DNA from: Variovorax paradoxus NBRC 15149
Lineage (GTDB): Bacteria > Pseudomonadota > Gammaproteobacteria > Burkholderiales > Burkholderiaceae_C
Assembly (NCBI RefSeq): GCF_001591365.1
Contig: NZ_BCUT01000001.1
Coordinates: forward strand, 2,170,001 to 2,234,000
DNA: 64,000 nucleotides
Direction: 5' to 3'
Both the position numbers and the translations under genes were made by a program. Under the pieces are notes generated by a model. The model had not been told where the DNA came from. It saw only the letters and a program-made list of their open reading frames with translations, and did not search any database. Shown piece after piece: positions 62,477-64,000 of the stretch (position 1 is the stretch's first letter; every line of letters starts with the position of its first letter).

Positions 62477-63235
62477 TCAGGTGGTCGTCTGCACGTGCAG
62501 GCGGCTGGTCTTGCAGCGGTGCAGCGCGCGGTAGTGCTCCAGCGGCCGGCCGTTGGCACCGTAGGCAATCGACTCGATGCGCAGCAGCGGCTCGGGCTGC
62601 GGCAGGTCGAGCAGCCTGCAGGTTTCGGCATCGGGCAGCACCGCGTCGATCCAGCGTTCGGCACGCACCAGGCGCAGCCCGTACTGGCGGCGCAGCACGT
62701 CGTAGAGCGAGCGGTCTTCCAGGCGTGCGCGGTGCAGGCCGGGCGCCAGGTCCGCCGGCACCGCCGTCTCGACCAAGAGGCGCAGCTCGCCATCCACGCT
62801 GCGCAGGCGCTTGAGGGCCACCACCTGCGCGTCGTCGGCCAGGCCCAGCGCTGCGGCTTCATGCTCGGTGGGCGCGCGCAGTTCCTGCGCGAGGATCTGC
62901 GTGCGCACCGAGCGGCCCTTGCGCTCCATCTCGTCGGAGAAGCCGAGCACGGTGGAAACAAAATCCTCGTCGCGTTCGCGCGCCGATACAAAGGCGCCGC
63001 GGCCCTTGATCTTGTAGATGAGGTTGTTGCGCACCAGGTCGGCCAAGGCCTCGCGCACCACGATGCGCGAGATGCCGAACTGCTCGCCGAGCTCCGCCTC
63101 CGAAGGCAGCTTGGCGCCGATGGGCAGCGCGCCCTGCAGTATCTGCAGCCGGATGGCGTCGCGGAACTGCGCCCACAGCGGCGATTCGGAATTGCGGTCG
63201 AGCACGGTCGAGATGTCGTTGGGACTACTGTTCAC
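62477..63235 (-). CDS. GntR-family transcriptional regulator, HutC/UTRA type
   Basis: 252 residues from GTG 63235, which sits two bases past the TAA of glpD. Winged helix with PLWAQFRDAIRLQILQGALP, GAKLPSEAELGEQFGISRIV and VREALADLVRNNLIYKIKGRGAFV (landmarks), followed by a UTRA effector domain: LRSVDGELRLLVETAVPADL, LYDVLRRQYGLRLVRAERWI and LLRIESIAYGANGRPLEHYR. UTRA domains bind sugars, sugar phosphates or amino-acid derivatives. Directly coupled to glpD, so it probably responds to a glycerol-related metabolite and controls that operon; in other bacteria glycerol operons use DeoR-type GlpR instead. Confidence 0.88.
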   Translation of the reverse strand: MNSSPNDISTVLDRNSESPLWAQFRDAIRLQILQGALPIGAKLPSEAELGEQFGISRIVVREALADLVRNNLIYKIKGRGAFVSARERDEDFVSTVLGFSDEMERKGRSVRTQILAQELRAPTEHEAAALGLADDAQVVALKRLRSVDGELRLLVETAVPADLAPGLHRARLEDRSLYDVLRRQYGLRLVRAERWIDAVLPDAETCRLLDLPQPEPLLRIESIAYGANGRPLEHYRALHRCKTSRLHVQTTT

Positions 63236-63237
63236 TT

Positions 63238-64000
63238 TTAGGCTTGGCCGAGGACTGAGCTGGCCATCAATGATGCATCGAAAGAAGGTGCCTCGCCGGC
63301 CGCCACCGCGTGCAGCCGCACGTTGTGCCGCTCGCGCAGCGCGGTGGCGCAAGCGCACAGCTCGTTGTGGGCGTGGGTGGCGTCCCAGCCCAGCGCCTCG
63401 GCCGCCACGCCCGCGATCTCGGCAAGCGCGGCGTCGGTGACGAGGCCGCGAATGGCCAGCAGCGTGCGGCGGATCACGAGGTCGTCCAGGTGCAGCACGC
63501 CGGTCTCCAGGCACAGGTAGGAAAGCTCGGCGGCCGAGTAATCGGGCGCATGCTGCAGCGGCACATCGCCCGAGGCCGCGAGGCGCTGCGCGAGCGGCAA
63601 CGCCTTCGAGCCATAGCGGCCGAGCAGGGTCAGTGCGCGCCTGCGGTCCATGCCGCAGGCCGCCATCATCTTCTCGACGAAGCGATCGGCCGCCGGCGCA
63701 TCGGCCGGCAGTTCCGCGCCCCCGCCGATGGGCAGCAGCTCGGTCGATGCGGTGCGCGAGCGGCCGAGCAGCTGCAGCACCTCATTGGTGGCCTCCTCGG
63801 CCAGCGAGCGGAAGGTGGTCCACTTGCCGCCGACGAGGCCGACGATGGCAATGTCGCGTGTCGCGTTCGGCGGATCGACCACCACCGAATGGTCGCGCGA
63901 GATCTGGCCCGGCTTGTCGGCCTCCGAACGCGCGAGCGGCCGCACGCCGACGTAGGTGTAGACCACGTCGCCGCGGCCGAAGGCCATGTTGGGGAAGACC
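63238..64000 (-). CDS. glpD: Glycerol-3-phosphate dehydrogenase, C-terminal part
   Basis: The 254 C-terminal codons of a minus-strand gene continuing past the right edge. Frame at the edge reads VFPNMAFGRGDVVYTYVGVRPL, then SRDHSVVVDPPN, IAIVGLVGGKWTTFRSLAEEA, the GGKWTTyR motif typical of the FAD enzyme GlpD, and the DAO C-terminal domain with ELSYLCLETGVLHLDDLVIRRT (landmarks) and the EALGWDATHAHNEL helix. Oxidises sn-glycerol-3-phosphate to dihydroxyacetone phosphate, feeding electrons to quinones. Coupled to the GntR/UTRA gene downstream. Confidence 0.9.
   Translation of the reverse strand, partial: VFPNMAFGRGDVVYTYVGVRPLARSEADKPGQISRDHSVVVDPPNATRDIAIVGLVGGKWTTFRSLAEEATNEVLQLLGRSRTASTELLPIGGGAELPADAPAADRFVEKMMAACGMDRRRALTLLGRYGSKALPLAQRLAASGDVPLQHAPDYSAAELSYLCLETGVLHLDDLVIRRTLLAIRGLVTDAALAEIAGVAAEALGWDATHAHNELCACATALRERHNVRLHAVAAGEAPSFDASLMASSVLGQA

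Overview
The window is high-GC, densely coded, mostly vertically inherited chromosome of a betaproteobacterium. Gene order (leuS-lptE-holA-proA, fur against hprK-ptsN-hpf, bamE-dapB-exbB-exbD, ssb divergent from uvrA) and protein style point to Comamonadaceae, most probably Variovorax or a close relative. That assignment rests on recognised synteny and protein character; no database search was run. I found no rRNA, tRNA, CRISPR array, prophage or transposase. About 59 protein genes cover nearly everything; the two end genes are cut by the window.

Layout. 1-2.5 kb: start of a BenE-like permease, divergent from an NTF2-fold protein, a PuuE-type polysaccharide deacetylase homologue and a GntR/FCD regulator, with two copies of a GTCGACAAT operator-like motif between the divergent starts. 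2.5-11.7 kb (minus): kup, gshA, proA, holA, lptE, leuS. 11.9-16.6 kb: a Bug-type solute-binding protein overlapping an opine-dehydrogenase-like gene, convergent with an operon of an FAD monooxygenase and two AhpD-like (CMD) proteins. 16.7-28.1 kb: a six-gene glycogen/alpha-glucan cluster (GH13 glucosidase, glgB, glgX, glgC, glgA, glgP) able to make, branch, debranch and phosphorolyse glycogen. 28.2-33.5 kb: exbD, exbB, dapB, bamE (minus), fur (plus), then hprK, ptsN, hpf (minus). 33.8-37.9 kb: UvrD-like helicase, corA, mtnN. 37.9-43.6 kb: a peptide ABC transporter operon (dppB-C-D-F-A) running into mtnN. 43.6-48.3 kb: fadD and the three-gene proton-translocating transhydrogenase. 48.8-53.7 kb: an orphan response regulator with a degenerate receiver, a DUF4019 protein, a NUDIX hydrolase, mnmA, a luciferase-like oxidoreductase and small unknowns. 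53.7-64 kb: a small exported repeat protein, YebC, a GFA protein, a 7TM histidine kinase, ssb, uvrA, an EamA permease, a GntR/UTRA regulator and the 3' part of glpD.

Most is housekeeping. The points that stand out are: a repeated ~110-bp element made of two inverted arms around an exactly 41-bp core, found twice in the window and supplying the C-terminus and stop codon of holA; the orphan regulator whose receiver lacks the phosphoacceptor Asp and the conserved Lys; an AhpD-like pair in which only one partner keeps CxxC; a secreted protein with an exact 35-residue periodicity; the double operator at the left end; and a possible short leader ORF ahead of corA. I saw nothing I would call a clearly new multi-gene system.
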